Positions 1-13,700 of a stretch of 64,000 bases of DNA are shown one piece after another. Position 1 is the first letter of the stretch. Every line of letters starts with the position of its first letter. The stretch comes from Epiperipatus broadwayi (lineage: Eukaryota > Onychophora > Udeonychophora > Euonychophora > Peripatidae). The stretch is taken from contig JAQFVV010012397.1 in assembly GCA_028023455.1 (NCBI GenBank), forward strand, positions 4,422,888-4,486,887. Reading direction: 5' to 3'. The notes beneath the pieces are model-generated. The model was not told the DNA's origin, did no database searches, and worked only from the letters and a program-made list of their open reading frames with translations. The translations under genes were made by a program, and so were the position numbers.

Positions 1-3000
1 TGTATTCTGCATCTAAACATTGTACAACACCAAGATTAATTGACTACAGAATGATAGTTATTATAATAACTAGATTATATTCTGCTAATCAAATGTACTC
101 TGCCAAATTAAACTGAGTTCTGCTTTTATGAATTTTTGCTTGCAGTTAAATATTACACATATATAATTAACTTGTGAAGTGTTGTTCGTAATTCTTGATA
201 TTTGACATAAATAAATATTTAAAACTTGAAAGTGATTGCCTCTGTATTATATCACAAACACTACTAACTTTTAGAGCCATGAGACTTCAATTATCAAAAA
301 GAAATTTTATTCAATTGGTTAAACAGTTTATTTCACTCTTTTTTTTTTTTTCACTTTTCTCAGGAATGGATTAAAAAATCTTTTGCTTTCTATCCAGAAT
401 CTTTTATCACAAGAATAGTTCAGATTTTGATTAAGCTTATTTATTAATGAAATTAGATTATTTATTATTAAAAGCACTTGTAAAACCTTAAGAGTAATTT
501 ATAATTTAACGTTATTTTTCCCAACAATAAAAGATTTATTTTTTAAAGTAATTAATATTTCTATTCTTTACACACATCGAAATTATCGTTATGGAAAATG
601 TATAATTAATTTCAATTAAATATTTATACTGTATGAACACATAAGAAATTCAACACTGTTATTATTTTATGTACAAAAAAAAAAACCTTTAGAGTCTTGA
701 CAAGACTGCAGATGGTTTTCATTGCAAACTTACAATAGTCAAAGTATAAACTTTTTATATTTAAAAGGTAAAAAAGCTGCTTTAAATATCTATTTAAAAT
801 TGATTTTATTTCACTCAGCACATTTTTCATTTTCGTAAAAAGACGTTTAATACTAATAAAAAACAACTGATTGTTGCTTTGTTTTGATTGGCTCATTACT
901 TTTACCTGGAGATACCGCACCGAGATGTCAATTTAATATTTCTTTTCAAAATCAAATATTTAAAATATATTTTTTGCAGATAAAACTATATAAAATTTAT
1001 TATTATTTATATAATATTAATTTTGTCAAGTAACGTACAGATGAGATTTTTTATTGCATGACATCACACACCGATTGATTATGTATGTATAAGTACTATG
1101 ACCAAACAAAGAAATGATTAATAAAGATAATTCACCTTTGTATTTTATTATCCTTGCATAAGTTATGTTAAAATCTAAAGAATTCTTAAGAGGAAACGAT
1201 TCCTTTTTCTTTATTTCTTGAAAGAAAATTAAAATTATTCATTTATTAATACACATTAAACAATAATAATTGTATAAAATGTAAATAAGAACATTTCTTT
1301 TTTCACAATTCTAATATCATTTATTATAAACTTGACTAATCGGTAGCCATCAAATGGTAGCACACTTTAATCTTCATTCCCAGATTCCCTTATCTTTATG
1401 AGTTTAAAATTTTAAATTACAGTTTCGTTTTAATAAATGAAAGGTCAGAATTTTTGATCTTGAATCCTTATTGTTAATGACAAACTTAAAGGCCATTCTG
1501 GGGATAAAATTAAACTGCTTTATCACCTGACGGCCAACTAATTACTTAAGCCTACAATAGATGGTGCTGGACCAGAAAGAAAGCAAGGATCTTGATTATG
1601 ATAGTAACTGAAGGAATCAAATTATGTTGCATTGGTAAAAATGTAAATACGTTAATTAATCTTTCAAATGTTTTTATAAGTTAGCAGGATTTACAGTAGT
1701 AAAATGATTAAAGTTTTTTCTGTAGGTCATATGATATTTTATATATAAATATACAGAATAATACAAAACTCTAACCCATTTTTAAAAGCTGTATTTTTAT
1801 AAGAAGAAAGTATTTATATTTTGTTAGTGGCAATCCACAATACCTTTCTTTACTTCTTTGTATGGAAATAATCCTACAAATTGTGATATTGTATTACACA
1901 TATTAGGAAAATGGTTACTTCTTCTCCAGAAAATCTATTTTATATTATTGATATTTTTTTAATGAGATGAAAAAAGATACATATTTTAAAAATAATAACA
2001 ATGCATACTGCTAGCTAAAATCTATATAAAATATTTGAAACATCTCAGAGCTAGCCACACTCCTCATTTAAATAAAAAACAGCTTGAATTTTGGAGAGAG
2101 TTACTGCAGATTTTTGACCTGGCAGAAAAAGTTTTTGCATTACAGGAAATAAAGATTATTAGATATATATTTATACATATAACAGGTAAAGTAATCTTTA
2201 CATATCTGAATGCAAAGTAAAGATTTCCCTAATTATGCCTTCCCCTTCCTCCAGAAAAGCTGTAAAAAAGAAAGCATTATTCACTAGACTTGAACTGCTA
2301 AGTGCTAAATGGCTAGACTTTTAATGGTTTTCTACCCATATATGTTAGTTTTAAATATCTTTATCACTCTTATATCAAGATTTATTTTAACAAAAATGTC
2401 AAGTTAAAAAAAAAAAAATATATATATATAATAATAATAATGACTTGTGGATCTTAAAGATTTTATTAACATTAAATTTGTGCATAAATATTTCTAATTA
2501 AATTATTTATACTAAAGCAATCTAATTTTAATTCTATAATAAATATCATCCACTATGTTTCAATGTATATTAATAATCGAACTAAGTTATTTATAGTTAT
2601 GAGCCTTTAATGCTTTTCATCAATCTTTTTTTTTTTTTTTTTTAAAAAAAAGCCATTGAACATTACTTTAGCCTTTTAGCATTTATCTTTAGTCCTACTT
2701 TCTTGCTTTTATCAGATTTAACGAAAAAGTTCGATGACTGACAAGAAGAATCAGAATATTTAATAGATTAAACTGCAAAAAATATAGATTTAGTCAGTTT
2801 CCATTCATAGTCACTTTAAATCTTTTTTGACATGTTAAAAATAACAAATGGAATTCAAAAGTCATATTATAACCCTATTAAAAAGTGATTGGGACTCTTT
2901 TATATGTAAATAATGATATTTTGAACAGATTAATACGTATTTTGATCTTTGTTTACTTATATAACTGCACTTAATGATATATGCAAACATACTGACGCAT

Positions 3001-3455
3001 TTAGCTAATTATTAATTAATTATAATTAACCCCTTAAGGGTAAAAAAGTTCTTTACAGTCTGAAAAACAAAATGGTCATGTAAGTCAGGATAGAATATCA
3101 GTAAAAGCTTTAATATTTAATGAAAATGTAATAGCTTTAAATGTATTAGAAGTTTTTAAGAATGTGTGAACCCTGAAGATATGTAGTATGATTTCAAGAA
3201 TGCTTCTAAATAAAGAGAATAAAAAACTACAGTAACTAATAGAGAAGATTATTAGCATGCACCATAAAGAAAGTACTTTTAAAGATTTTATTAAACAGAT
3301 TGCTTCTAGTCATACCTAAATGGTTACCAAAGGCAAAATATGGTTTGTTAAGCCATAGTACTCAATTGATACACTATTTGTTGCAAGGACAAAGTGAAAA
3401 CAATACTTTGTATATTGTATTTAACAATTTGGTTAAAGTAGTGTATACAAGTCAA
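1..3455. other. AT-rich noncoding DNA, no gene recognised
   Basis: Both strands hold only short stop-rich frames with no recognisable motif. Present are homopolymer runs (T near 340-352 and 2626-2643, A near 2406-2418 followed by a short TA/ATA tract to about 2440). I see no RNA gene, coding exon or bounded mobile element. Confidence 0.6.
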
Positions 3456-3527
3456 GTGTTGGTGGCCTAATGGTAAGCATAGCTGCCTTCCAAGCAGCTG
3501 GCCCAGGTTTGCTTCCCTGGTCAACAC
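3456..3527 (+). repeat. tRNA-derived SINE, copy 1 (tRNA-like head)
   Basis: A 72-nt segment folds like a tRNA. The acceptor arms GTGTTGG and TCAACAC pair, an A-box-like TGGCCTAATGG follows, and the anticodon stem AGCTGC/GCAGCT encloses loop CTTCCAA, so the nominal anticodon is TCC (Gly-like). The B-box region is GGTTTGCTTCC, with C where tRNAs have the near-invariant A58; the T-stem closes only with an 8-nt loop. The same C occurs in the other three copies in this window, which argues for one repeat family rather than a functional tRNA. Target duplications are not clear here, so this copy is probably older than copies 2-4. Confidence 0.75.
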
Positions 3528-3689
3528 ATTTGGCTTATAAAAAAGGTAGTCAATAAAATTAATCTGTAAGGTTTAAATAAATGTTTGAAAATAATTTGTT
3601 TTCAAGGAACTTTGTTATTATATAGCTGGCATATGATGATATAAATAAAAAACCTCCTAATATATATTAAGGTGTGACAATTTCATTTC

Positions 3690-4395
3690 TAAAATGCACC
3701 TTTATAAAATATATATGTGGAAATGTACACTAGTAGCTACTGTCACATTTAAAGTAGTCTCCTTGTGCATCTATACACTGATTAAAATGGTATTCATATT
3801 TCTAGAAGCACACCAAGATCTCATTTTCAGAAGTGCAGTTAAGCAGCTGTCACACATTCTGTTGGATATCAGTTGCAGTAAAAAATCTTCATCTTTTTAG
3901 CACAGTTTTTAATTTTGGAAATAATCAAAAATTACAGGAAGATAAGTCAGATAAATAGGCAGGAGCATCTAGTTGTGTAATTGATTTTTTTGCCAAAAAG
4001 TCTCCAACATGAGCACAAAATGACTTGGAATATTTATCATGATAAATGACCCATTTGTCAGGCTACAATCCTTTACTTAAAAAAGTTAGACCAACTGTTT
4101 TTCAGTTGATCTGCAATTCTTTAGTTATTGATCTCACACTTAGTCATCTGTCTGACTGTATTGCATCTCACACTTTGTTAATATCAACATCAATCATTGT
4201 TGTTTTGGCTGTTTGCTTCTGGGACCATCCAATATATGTTATTGCCCAACTTTGAACCGCTTATGCCACTCAAATAAAGTTTTTTTCTTCAAAGCATCTT
4301 TATAATATGCCATTTGCAATAGTTGTAATAATTCAATAGCATATTTAATATGGTGCTCAAAATTTCAATCACCCAATTTTGCATCAAAGTGTACT
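3690..4395 (-). pseudogene. mariner-family transposase relic, internally deleted
   Basis: Read on the minus strand, broken frames give a mariner transposase in the correct order. The N-terminal helix-turn-helix part includes FEWHKRFKVG (about 4246-4275), followed by a GPRSKQPK stretch. Next is YHDK...AHVG, matching the usual HDNAPAH, then DFLAKKSITQLDAPAY (about 3950-3995), SCNFWLFPKLK, and the C-terminal CIDAQGDYFK (about 3742-3780). Several stops and frameshifts interrupt it. The region carrying the first catalytic Asp is absent, and the third Asp of DD34D (normally in PCDF) is Asn. It is about 700 bp, while full mariners are near 1.3 kb, so it is a dead, internally deleted copy. Plus-strand frames over the same bases are antisense shadows. 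Confidence 0.85.
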
Positions 4396-7300
4396 CATGG
4401 ATATTTATTATCTTCTTAATAACTAACTAACAACAGGCTTTATCAACTTAAAATTTACACACATTAAATAAAACATGTTTGAACATGAATACTTATGTGA
4501 TTTCAATACAATTAGGACATGAGTGACAACACACAGCCATTCCAGAAATTAAATTGATACAATTTAAAAAAAAAAAACTGGTATTAAACAGATATGTATA
4601 CTAGCTACAATTTTGCTTTTCATTTTTATAACCAATGATGTTAAAAATCTACAATTAGAAAGACACATCTCTGGATAAGGCACGTGAAATTGATGAAAAA
4701 TAACATTTTATAAAATATATATCCTTATAGAAAAGACAACCCTATTTACATTATAATGGCTCTCTCAAAAAGGATCCACTTAGATGTTTCATATTTTATT
4801 TGTATTTAAATTTATTTCTTTTAATGTATAAGTTTAATTACCTTGCCAAATACCAACTAAGACTAATTAACTATTTTCAGATTTACAATTTTATTTATAC
4901 CGACAAAACAAATAAAAATTACTTTTTAATCTCTGAAGTTCCAGATAATATTTTTATAATTAATTTACAATAAAATTAAGCAGGGCTTTCTAATTTGGCC
5001 TGCATTTATTTCTTTTAAAGTTTTACTTTCAATACTTACAATTATGTATTCAGCTTTTTTTTTTTTGCAGAAAGATATAAAATTTGTATTTACAATTTGA
5101 CTTCAAATTCCAAATCTAAAATGGTAATAAACATAGACTGTTTGTGAACCATAAATTCTAAATATGTATGTATTTATTTAAATATACATATTTATACAGT
5201 AAATTTATATCTGTATATCAGATAGTATTGATTTTCTTAAACATAGATAATTTACTACATATTATTTCCAGAATCCCTAGATATTGGCTTATGCATTTAT
5301 AACATCATCTTCATTAGAATATGGAGCCATAGAACATTCTATATTATGAACAGCTGGGCCATTATCAATAGAAGTTATTAAAAGTATGGTACAGAGAAAG
5401 AACTATTAACCATCCTTTTACAAAACAAGTGAGGGCTAGTAAAATGTAAGCTGATATGAAGATGATTTTTACAGTTTTTATTTTTTGTTTTATCATCTAG
5501 CTAAAAATATCTATGTACTCAGTCACCAAACTATAGTTGAACATGGGTAACTATGGGTTAGATATCTGCAAAAAAGAGTTAAAATTGTTTAGAAATTCTC
5601 TTTCAAACAGTCTGAAACAATAAACATTAAGTTAATAAATGTAAAAATTATGGTACATGTCTACCTCTTACATATCACCTGATTTCAATATAATATATTG
5701 AATTTTTGCAGGAAATTATTGGATAATGAATGAGAGGATAATATATACTTTTCACATATTATGAAGCTTTTTATTAAACAGAAAAACTTATTATTGGTCC
5801 TTATTTACACAGTGTTTAAATGTTATATAATCCCATCTCAGGTAGTTCTCAATACAAGTATCAATTCCACATAATAATAAATATATCTTTTCTTATTGTC
5901 TTGTCTAGATATTGTCTTTTTATCTCTTATTGATCTAAATACATAATGTAAATGTGGGTATGCATACATGTATATACATAACTAAGCAATATTGTGCATT
6001 AAAACAAACACATGAAAATGTTTTTTTTCTTTATTATTTCTTTATATATATATATGCTATACCAGAACCTTTTTTTTATTTTCTGTTATCCTACTTTAAT
6101 CTGTCTCTTCAAGATTCAGACAAAAAAGTTAACATATTCCAAACTATTTATAACTAACCTTCAAAAGATATTGACATCAATGATAATTTTAAAAGTTTCA
6201 ATATTTTTCAATTTGTTCAATCTTCAAATTTTTTTTCTTTCTAAAGTCATATACGTATATATTAAATTCTTTCCAAAATATTTATATGATTACAATGAGT
6301 TTATAAAAATGGATTCATTACACTCTTTCTAAGCTCTTCTTAATATTCTGGATCTACTTTGCACTAAAAATCTACTTTTTCATTATCAATTTCTCTTACT
6401 GCTTAATATCTTTTCAAATGCATCTTTCAAACATTAATACAATTTCCTTTTTTTAAAACTTCTATATAAAATATAGAAAAGAATAAATAGTGAAACAATT
6501 TACAATTACTCATAAATAAAACTTAAAAAATGAATCATAAAATTACAAGATATCCAGATAATATTTGAGATTAGTTTGAAATTTTAGACACTTGCGATTA
6601 ATAAAAATAAAGAAAGCATTTGTCTTAACATAATTACATTTTTGCTGTAGATAACAATTTCATATTAATTATATTTTATAAGTTTCTTAACTTTTTTTCA
6701 TAAAAAAAATTACAAAATCAAGCACATTACTGTGCATAATTGATGAGAGAGATAGTCATAAATTTATCAAACATAAAAGATAAAGAATGATTACAGTTTA
6801 ATTAAGATTCAAAGAGAATTTTATTGTTTACGATCTGATAATCTCTTTATGAAGAAATCGTTTGTCTAGCTAAGTTTGGTTTATAAAGATAATTAATAAA
6901 ACTTGAAAAATTAATCAGATAAACATTAAAATCTAAGGAGAGAATTTAAATAAATGTAATTTAAGAAGATAGCAACATATTGTACAAAATGTAAACATAC
7001 CATTAATCTAACAATTTTATTAATTCCTAAGTACCTAACAATGTAGTGGAGTGCATATGCCATTCACTAAAGAATTAAAATAAGAATCCAGAATTGAGCT
7101 CCATTCAGTTACCATGCTATTATATATGCACATTACTATTACAAGATAACTAATCAATAAAGACTTATAATATAATGTTGTAAAATAAATAAGATCCAAC
7201 AAGTATTTAATAAATAAGATATTTATTAGATTAGCAATATTTATTTCTGAGAAAAAAGAACAATTAAAATTTGTACATTGACTTTAATTATATCAGAGAA

Positions 7301-8375
7301 TGATATTTATTCCTTTATTAAAAATAAAAAAATATTGATAAAGTAAATCCCCTTTAACAAAATTATAAAGAATAAACCATGCCAACTATTACATTAATAA
7401 TATTATCAGAAAGCAATATCTCTGAGCATATTTCTTTCCCACTTTTCAAATTCAAAATCTACCAGATATGTGATAAAAATATTTATATGCATGCATGGAT
7501 CTGTGCATAAAATTATGTTTGTGTTTGGATGTAATAACAATAATAGATGAGAATAATGTAAAGATTTGTAACATTTTTATAAGATTGTGTTTCAAGTATG
7601 CAAGATATTATGATTAGCTAAGCATACTAGTGATTAAACAATAGATTCAGTTTCATCCAATAGTTTTGTCATGGCAACCAAAAGCATAATAATAAACCTC
7701 AGATATTAAATGTCATTCTAAGTAATTTAAACATGCAATTATTCAAATATTAAGAGAGCACAGACTAAAATATATTATTACAGCATAACAAGTTCTGATA
7801 TATAGTGAAATAACAAGTAAACACAAGTAATACACTAGATGAAAATGTACATCTCCTTAAATAATAAAACAAGCATCTATATTTAAATACATGAACATTT
7901 ATTTCACAAGAGCTACTTCTATAAAAGGGATTTATTAATCATATCTATCCTTTTTACCAAGCATTAAATATCAGCAAAATATGTATGTTTTAATAATTCA
8001 CATTTCATCAAGATTCAACTTTTGCACATCCTTAAATGTGGTAAACAATTATTCAAAAATAAGGGAGCTTGAGAGTTTGGGTTTAAATCCCCTATAAGTA
8101 TATCTAAACTCCCAGGTTATAAAGTATACCTGTATTTAAATATTAATAATGAAATTTGTAAACATTCTTTCAATCAAGAAATATAAATGCAGTAAGCTTT
8201 GAAATAAATACAAACTTCATTTTTTTTAAAAATTATTATAGTTCGTTTTTTGTAAAATGAAAAATTAAATAGTCAACTTAAACTTTAAGTCAACTTAATA
8301 AAATAATAATAATTAATAAACATAAAATAAAATAAGACATTTATTTTTTTATATAGCGCGATGTTTTTTATAATC
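4396..8375. other. AT-rich noncoding DNA, no gene recognised
   Basis: About 4 kb with only short frames rich in Phe, Ile, Asn and Lys, as expected from base composition. Low-complexity runs occur (for example T-rich 5056-5066 and 6018-6056). No bounded element or RNA gene was recognised. Confidence 0.6.
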
Positions 8376-8720
8376 TATAATATTAATAAGCCAAAAAGCT
8401 AATACACATGCACTTTGCAGATGTCACTATATAAATGAATACTTCCACTTTTTCAAACACAGGATAAAGTATTTAAGAAAATATAGAATGAATCCATCTA
8501 TATTTTCGACCTAACCATGATCAATTAATAACTTCACGCTCTTCATTTCAAACACTTCAGATTTGGCCATACATATATGGTTGGGTCGAAAATGTAGATG
8601 GATTCATTCTATATTTTCTTAAAGACTTTATCTTGTGTTTGAAAAAGTGGGAGTATTCATTTATATAGTGACATCTGCAAAGCGCATGTGTATTAGCTTA
8701 TTGGCTTATTAATATTATAA
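8376..8720. mobile_element. foldback (MITE-like) element, ~140-bp arms
   Basis: The left arm (8376-8517) and right arm (8578-8720) are near-perfect reverse complements around a ~60-bp spacer. The ends read TATAATATTAATAAGCC and GGCTTATTAATATTATA. The arms differ by only a few bases, for example CGACCTAACC against GGTTGGGTCG. It has no coding capacity. The length and symmetry fit a nonautonomous DNA transposon or foldback element. A target duplication could not be separated from the AT-rich flanks, so the superfamily is not assigned. Confidence 0.7.
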
Positions 8721-9313
8721 AATAAAATAATAATAATCAAATATAATAGCTATATATGTATTGCTAACACTCAAAAATTATGAACAATGATTTATTACTT
8801 TCCCATTGGGAATTCAAATCGCATCCCTTCCAAAAAAAAACAAACAAAACAAAACACAAGAGTAATATTTAAAAAATACATATGATAAAATACAATGATT
8901 AATATTTGAATTACAGCGGACTATTTTCAAATATATCAGAACTTATTGACATTTTAACAGAGTAACTCAAAAAATTACTGAACATTTGATTTGTTTCAGA
9001 TATATAAAATAACGCTATTTCTTTTCTTCCTACCGGTTTTAGATAATAATAACAACAACAACAAAAATACTTTATCAGAATACTTTAAATAATACTTGAA
9101 TTACATTAAACTTTTACTGTCACTTTTTTGGCATAGTAAAATTGCAACAATACCTTTAGAATGATAAATGATTTAGAGAAATACATTTAAACACACCTTT
9201 GAAATAATTATTTGCTAATAGTCTATCTGAATAAATTTGTGAATATTAGTACATTTAAGTAATCATATCACAAAACATTCTAATCCTAACTCTATTAAAA
9301 TATGTTTCTCAGA
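8721..9313. other. noncoding DNA, no feature recognised
   Basis: AT-rich DNA with an A/CA-rich run near 8833-8860 and a short AAC-rich tract near 9048-9064. No coding or RNA feature is supported. Confidence 0.5.
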
Positions 9314-9479
9314 GTTATTTGCAAGCAGACTCATAATGAATCATTTAATACAATTTTACTTTTCATTTATCAATACCCATTTATTCAGCCTGCAGGTTAA
9401 ATGAATGGGCAGACTGAATGATTGGGTATTGATAAATGAAAAGTCAAATTGTATTGACAAGTGAGTCTGTAAATAATTC
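9314..9479. mobile_element. small foldback element, ~70-bp arms
   Basis: The left arm (about 9314-9388) and right arm (about 9414-9479) are imperfect reverse complements. The core TTTCATTTATCAATACCC on the left is answered by GGGTATTGATAAATGAAA on the right, and the outer parts (GCAGACTCA on the left, TGAGTCTGTAAATAATT on the right) also pair. The loop is about 25 bp. It is noncoding and best read as a MITE or foldback remnant. Confidence 0.65.
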
Positions 9480-9564
9480 ACATGATTAGACCACAAAAAA
9501 TCTAGATGTTCAAATATTAAACATGAGTCATATTTTCTGTTTTGTCACAAACAAAAAAAATCAA

Positions 9565-10615
9565 CACTATGAATATATCTTTTATTATAGAATCAGTTGC
9601 ATGTCATTACTTGAAATTCAAATATAAAATATCATTATCATCAAATGCTACTTTTAAATTTCAGCAATGTTATCTTAAAGCAAACAGAAGTCCGAAGAAA
9701 ATGGCAATGGTAAGAGATCACCTCTTACCTGTTTGCTCCAAAGATGTAATGTATAGTTAGATCCATTTAAACAAAAAACACAAATTTAAATCAGCAAAGA
9801 TCTTATTTTGCTAATAATTAAATATATATTCACTTACAAACTTTGAAAATTCATAAACACACACATATATAAGAAATACAATTGGTTGCATATCACTACA
9901 TGAAATTCAAATATAAAATGTCTCTATCACCAAATGTTACTTTTAAATTTCAGCAGCGCTCTCTTGATGAATAGTTTGAATAAATTAATAATATGAAACT
10001 GATTCTATTTCTCATATATATATGTTTACGAATTTTCAAAGTTTAAAAATAGCTATCTTATCAGTCATGCTTTGTGTACATAAGTGAGCATATGTCTGTT
10101 TATTACAAAAATAAGATCTTAGCTGATTTGTATTCATGTTTTTGGTTTAAATAAGTTTAACTTTTAATATACATTACATCTTTAGGGTAGAAAGGTAAGA
10201 GATGACCTTTTAATTGTGTTACTTTATTCAAACATATATTTGTTTAACAAGAAAGCATTGCTGAAATTAAAAAATAACGTTTGGTGGTAGTGGTATTTTA
10301 TATTGAAATTTCATCTACGATATACAAGTGATTCTATTTCTTATATATGTGTAGTTAGGAGTTTTCAAAATTTAAAAATGGCTATCATATTAGTCTTGCT
10401 TTGGATATGTAAGTGAATATATGTTTGTATATTAATGAGATAAGATCTTTTCTGATTTATATTCACTCTTTTTGTTTAAGTAAATCTGAATTTCAATATA
10501 CATTACATCATTAGATATTCAGATTTATTTTGTTGTTTCACAAGAAAGTACTTCTGAAATTAAAATGAATATTTAGTGAGAGTGCTATCTTTTACAATGT
10601 AGATACAATGAAAAA
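9565..10615. repeat. inverted cluster of ~300-bp repeat units
   Basis: At least four diverged units of one family. Two lie in one orientation: GTTGCATGTCATTACTTGAA near 9596 and GTTGCATATCACTACATGAA near 9885, 289 bp apart. Two are reverse-complemented with respect to them, centred near 10000-10290 and 10320-10610. Landmarks shared between orientations are TTTTAAATTTCAGCA against TGCTGAAATTAAAAA, AAGATCTTATTTTGCTAAT against AATAAGATCTTAGCTGATTT, and GTTTAAATGGATC-like ends. The orientation switches near 9980-10000. The family is unidentified and I see no protein-coding frame in it. Confidence 0.65.
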
Positions 10616-10626
10616 GTATTATTTTT

Positions 10627-10657
10627 AGTAGTAGTAGTAATAGTAGTAGTGGTAGTG

Positions 10658-10720
<63 letters not shown>

Positions 10721-10741
10721 ACAACAACAGCAACAACAACT
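10627..10741. repeat. (GTA)n trinucleotide microsatellite
   Basis: An impure start (GTAGTAGTAATAGTAGTAGTGG) leads into a long run of AGT/GTA units and ends in a short CAACAA-type tract. The minus-strand frame over it is a run of leucines, an artefact of the repeat. Confidence 0.95.
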
Positions 10742-13700
10742 TAATGGAGGCCATGTAGAATAATCAATATATAAGAAAAAATTCAAATATTAGTAATGAA
10801 GCAAATTGTGAATTCTTCCAAACAAAATAGAAAATGATATTAGTGAAATGGATAGCAAACATAAATACAGAATTTTTTTCAGATTGAATTAGTTCTAAAG
10901 TAAAGAGTGCATAACTTTCATTCATTTATTTCAAATTTACTCAGATATTTATTAAAATCCATGGAATTCCAATGAAGACATATATTGGTATAACTGACTT
11001 TATAATGAAAGGCACATATCTTGACTGTAGAATTAGAAGTAAGGAAATATAAGATGGAGCAAATGTAGACAATTTTTAATAATTCATGATGGATAGATGT
11101 TACTTCAATTCTTACATTTAATTTAAATTGTGTGTAAGGATTTATTAAAATATAACTTGGAAAACAACACAAATGAAGATTTTAACACAATATGTACACT
11201 TAACAATAAAATAGAAATATGATGATTGAATATTTAATTTCCACATTTATTAAATAGATGACTTTTAAGATATAAGGTAGCAAAAATTCAAAATATGGCA
11301 GATTTAATGATCTGTAATGCAAATGAATTTAATGATGGAGGTAGATGTAATGAATACAGTCATTTAATGTCCATAAAATAAATATTATTGATAACTATTA
11401 AAGCATAAAAGAAATATAATATTTAATCATTCGTGGAATACATAAAATTTATATCAAGAGAAGAATGGCACAGAAACAAACCTGGTACTCATGAAAGCTT
11501 GCACTGTAAATTTAATAAATATTTAGCTTCCAAGACATTTTACTAATGAGTAAAATTATTAAATACAATTCATAATAAATATCACAACTTATAAATTCTT
11601 GATTATATATTTATTTTAATATTAAAATTCAATTGTTAATTAATTTTTTTTCAAAATAATATAGATAGGAAATAAAAATTACAAAATGACAAGTTAATAA
11701 TTCTTAAAGTAGCATGAACAGGTGGAAAAGATGAACAAAATGGATGTAATAATTTGGTAATAAAAATATAACACTATCATATGTTGGTTTTCTAGATATG
11801 ATAGCAAAAGTGAAGTGCATAGTAATCTATAGAAAACTAATTTATGATTGATGCATATATTTAATCCTAAGAACTCATGACAGGAAATGGTTCAAACATA
11901 ATACAGGAATAAAAATAGTGGAAGTATTAACTGATAAAGTATATGAATGTTAAAATCTGGCATTGAGTAAGCATCATGGCTAAGAAAGTGAAATATATAT
12001 TTCTTTTATATTTTACAACAAGTCTTAATTCTACTCCAGTTATTTGTTAGGATAGATCAACATTAACACACATAAATATTAGATATAATATTCACACAAG
12101 AAAGCATTGCAAATCATTGGATAAATAAATAGGAACAACTTTATAAGAAAAGGTTTGAAAAATTAAAAAGAGAATATACAAATTATATAAATGGAAAATA
12201 CAAATAAAGTATGGATTATAGATAGTTTACTTTATAAATATAATACACTGAAAAATTAAAAAAGTAAAATTTATTAGCTATACCTTATCATGTATGATTA
12301 AAGCATTTTGAACATTTAAAATTATTATTACACATATCATAACTTATAAAAACACAGTATTAAAAAATTTACAGATTTTTTTTTTCTTCATTTATTTTTA
12401 TCATACTAAATTATCCTTGAAACCATGATTTCTATACAGTTCTTGTAGATCTGTGCTAATTTTTTGGTATTTTAGTAATGGATTATTATGTCTTTCATGA
12501 ATGAATTGATTTTTAAGAAAGCACTATTTTTATTGTTAATTTATGTAAAATATTCTAATTAGTTATTAATGAATTAATTAGATTTAACTGTTATTTTAAG
12601 AATGTGTGCATTCTCACTAAAAGAAATATATGAGAACAATTTTCTTTTTTAGATTATCTTCCTTTTCTTAAATTCCACCTAATAACTTAATTTTTTTTTT
12701 CACTTGCTTTATCAGTGCATCTATATATAATTAAGGAAGAAAAATGTTTAAATATTTTTTTCTGGTGGCATCTAATTAAAATGCTTCTGCCTTATTTTAA
12801 ATCTTCAATTTGTATCATTATGATATATACTTCCCTAGCACCATTTCCCCTCAAATTTCTTTAACCTTTTTTCTTTGATAACTATAGAAATTAGTTTAGT
12901 TCATAAAATAAGCAAAAAGTAATCAAAAGAGTAGCACAACTGATCCATTGCTAAATTGAACATTTTCTGCATTGAACTTGAAGGTATAAATGTATAATGG
13001 AGGAATACAGGATAAAAAAAAATTCATAAAAGATAAAAATTGTAAATTTAAAATTTATACAAAAGTGAAGAATTGATGATGATTAGAATTGGAATAAGAA
13101 AGGGGAAAACCTTCAGTGGAATATTAATATATTTGATTTTTATTACTATTTTAATAGAATTATTTTTCTTTCTTATCTCAATTACATTCTACTATAAGTG
13201 CAGTGAAAGTATAATGAAAAATTGGTTAATAAGATAAAGAATTAATATTTTTAAAAAATATGCTACATTTATTTTATTGCAAAAGAAAGTGAAAATAAAA
13301 AGAAAACAATATCTTGGATAGGGTATTAAAAACTTTTTTTGTCCAATTTTTACAATATTATAATGAATAAATATGAAAACTTTAAAGTATGCAAAATTCA
13401 AGCATTGCATAGATAAAGAAGTATAATCTCTTACCACCTTCAATGAAGCCAATAACATATTGTAGATATATTGTTTTTTTTTTTTTTACAATTGGCAACA
13501 CAACATCCATTTCATCAATTCAGATTAATCTGAAATCTTTAAATTAATAATATTTAAATATCTACTTACTGATTAATACTAAAAGGCTTGATGGGTTGGA
13601 TATAGGTTAGTTATCTGAAGGCTAAATCTTTAGTTTGCTTATGACCTGAAAAAATTTACAAGATTTATTAAGTCTGGGCTAGAATTGCATAAACTTTCAC

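Noticed and set aside
3456-3527. Functional tRNA-Gly(TCC) gene
   Set aside because: The T-loop lacks A58 and only closes with 8 nt, and sister sequences with other anticodons and target duplications show that it is a SINE.
3694-4255. Two plus-strand frames of 68 and 69 codons
   Set aside because: They are antisense to the mariner relic and have no motif of their own.
8060-8110. GGGTTTAAATCCC and similar B-box-like motifs here and near 16030, 40250 and 51170 as further SINEs
   Set aside because: No matching A-box, fold, shared tail or target duplication could be found; GGTTTRAATCC-like words are expected by chance or are too decayed.
10560-10754. Minus-strand frame with a long leucine run
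   Set aside because: It is the translation of a (GTA)n microsatellite.
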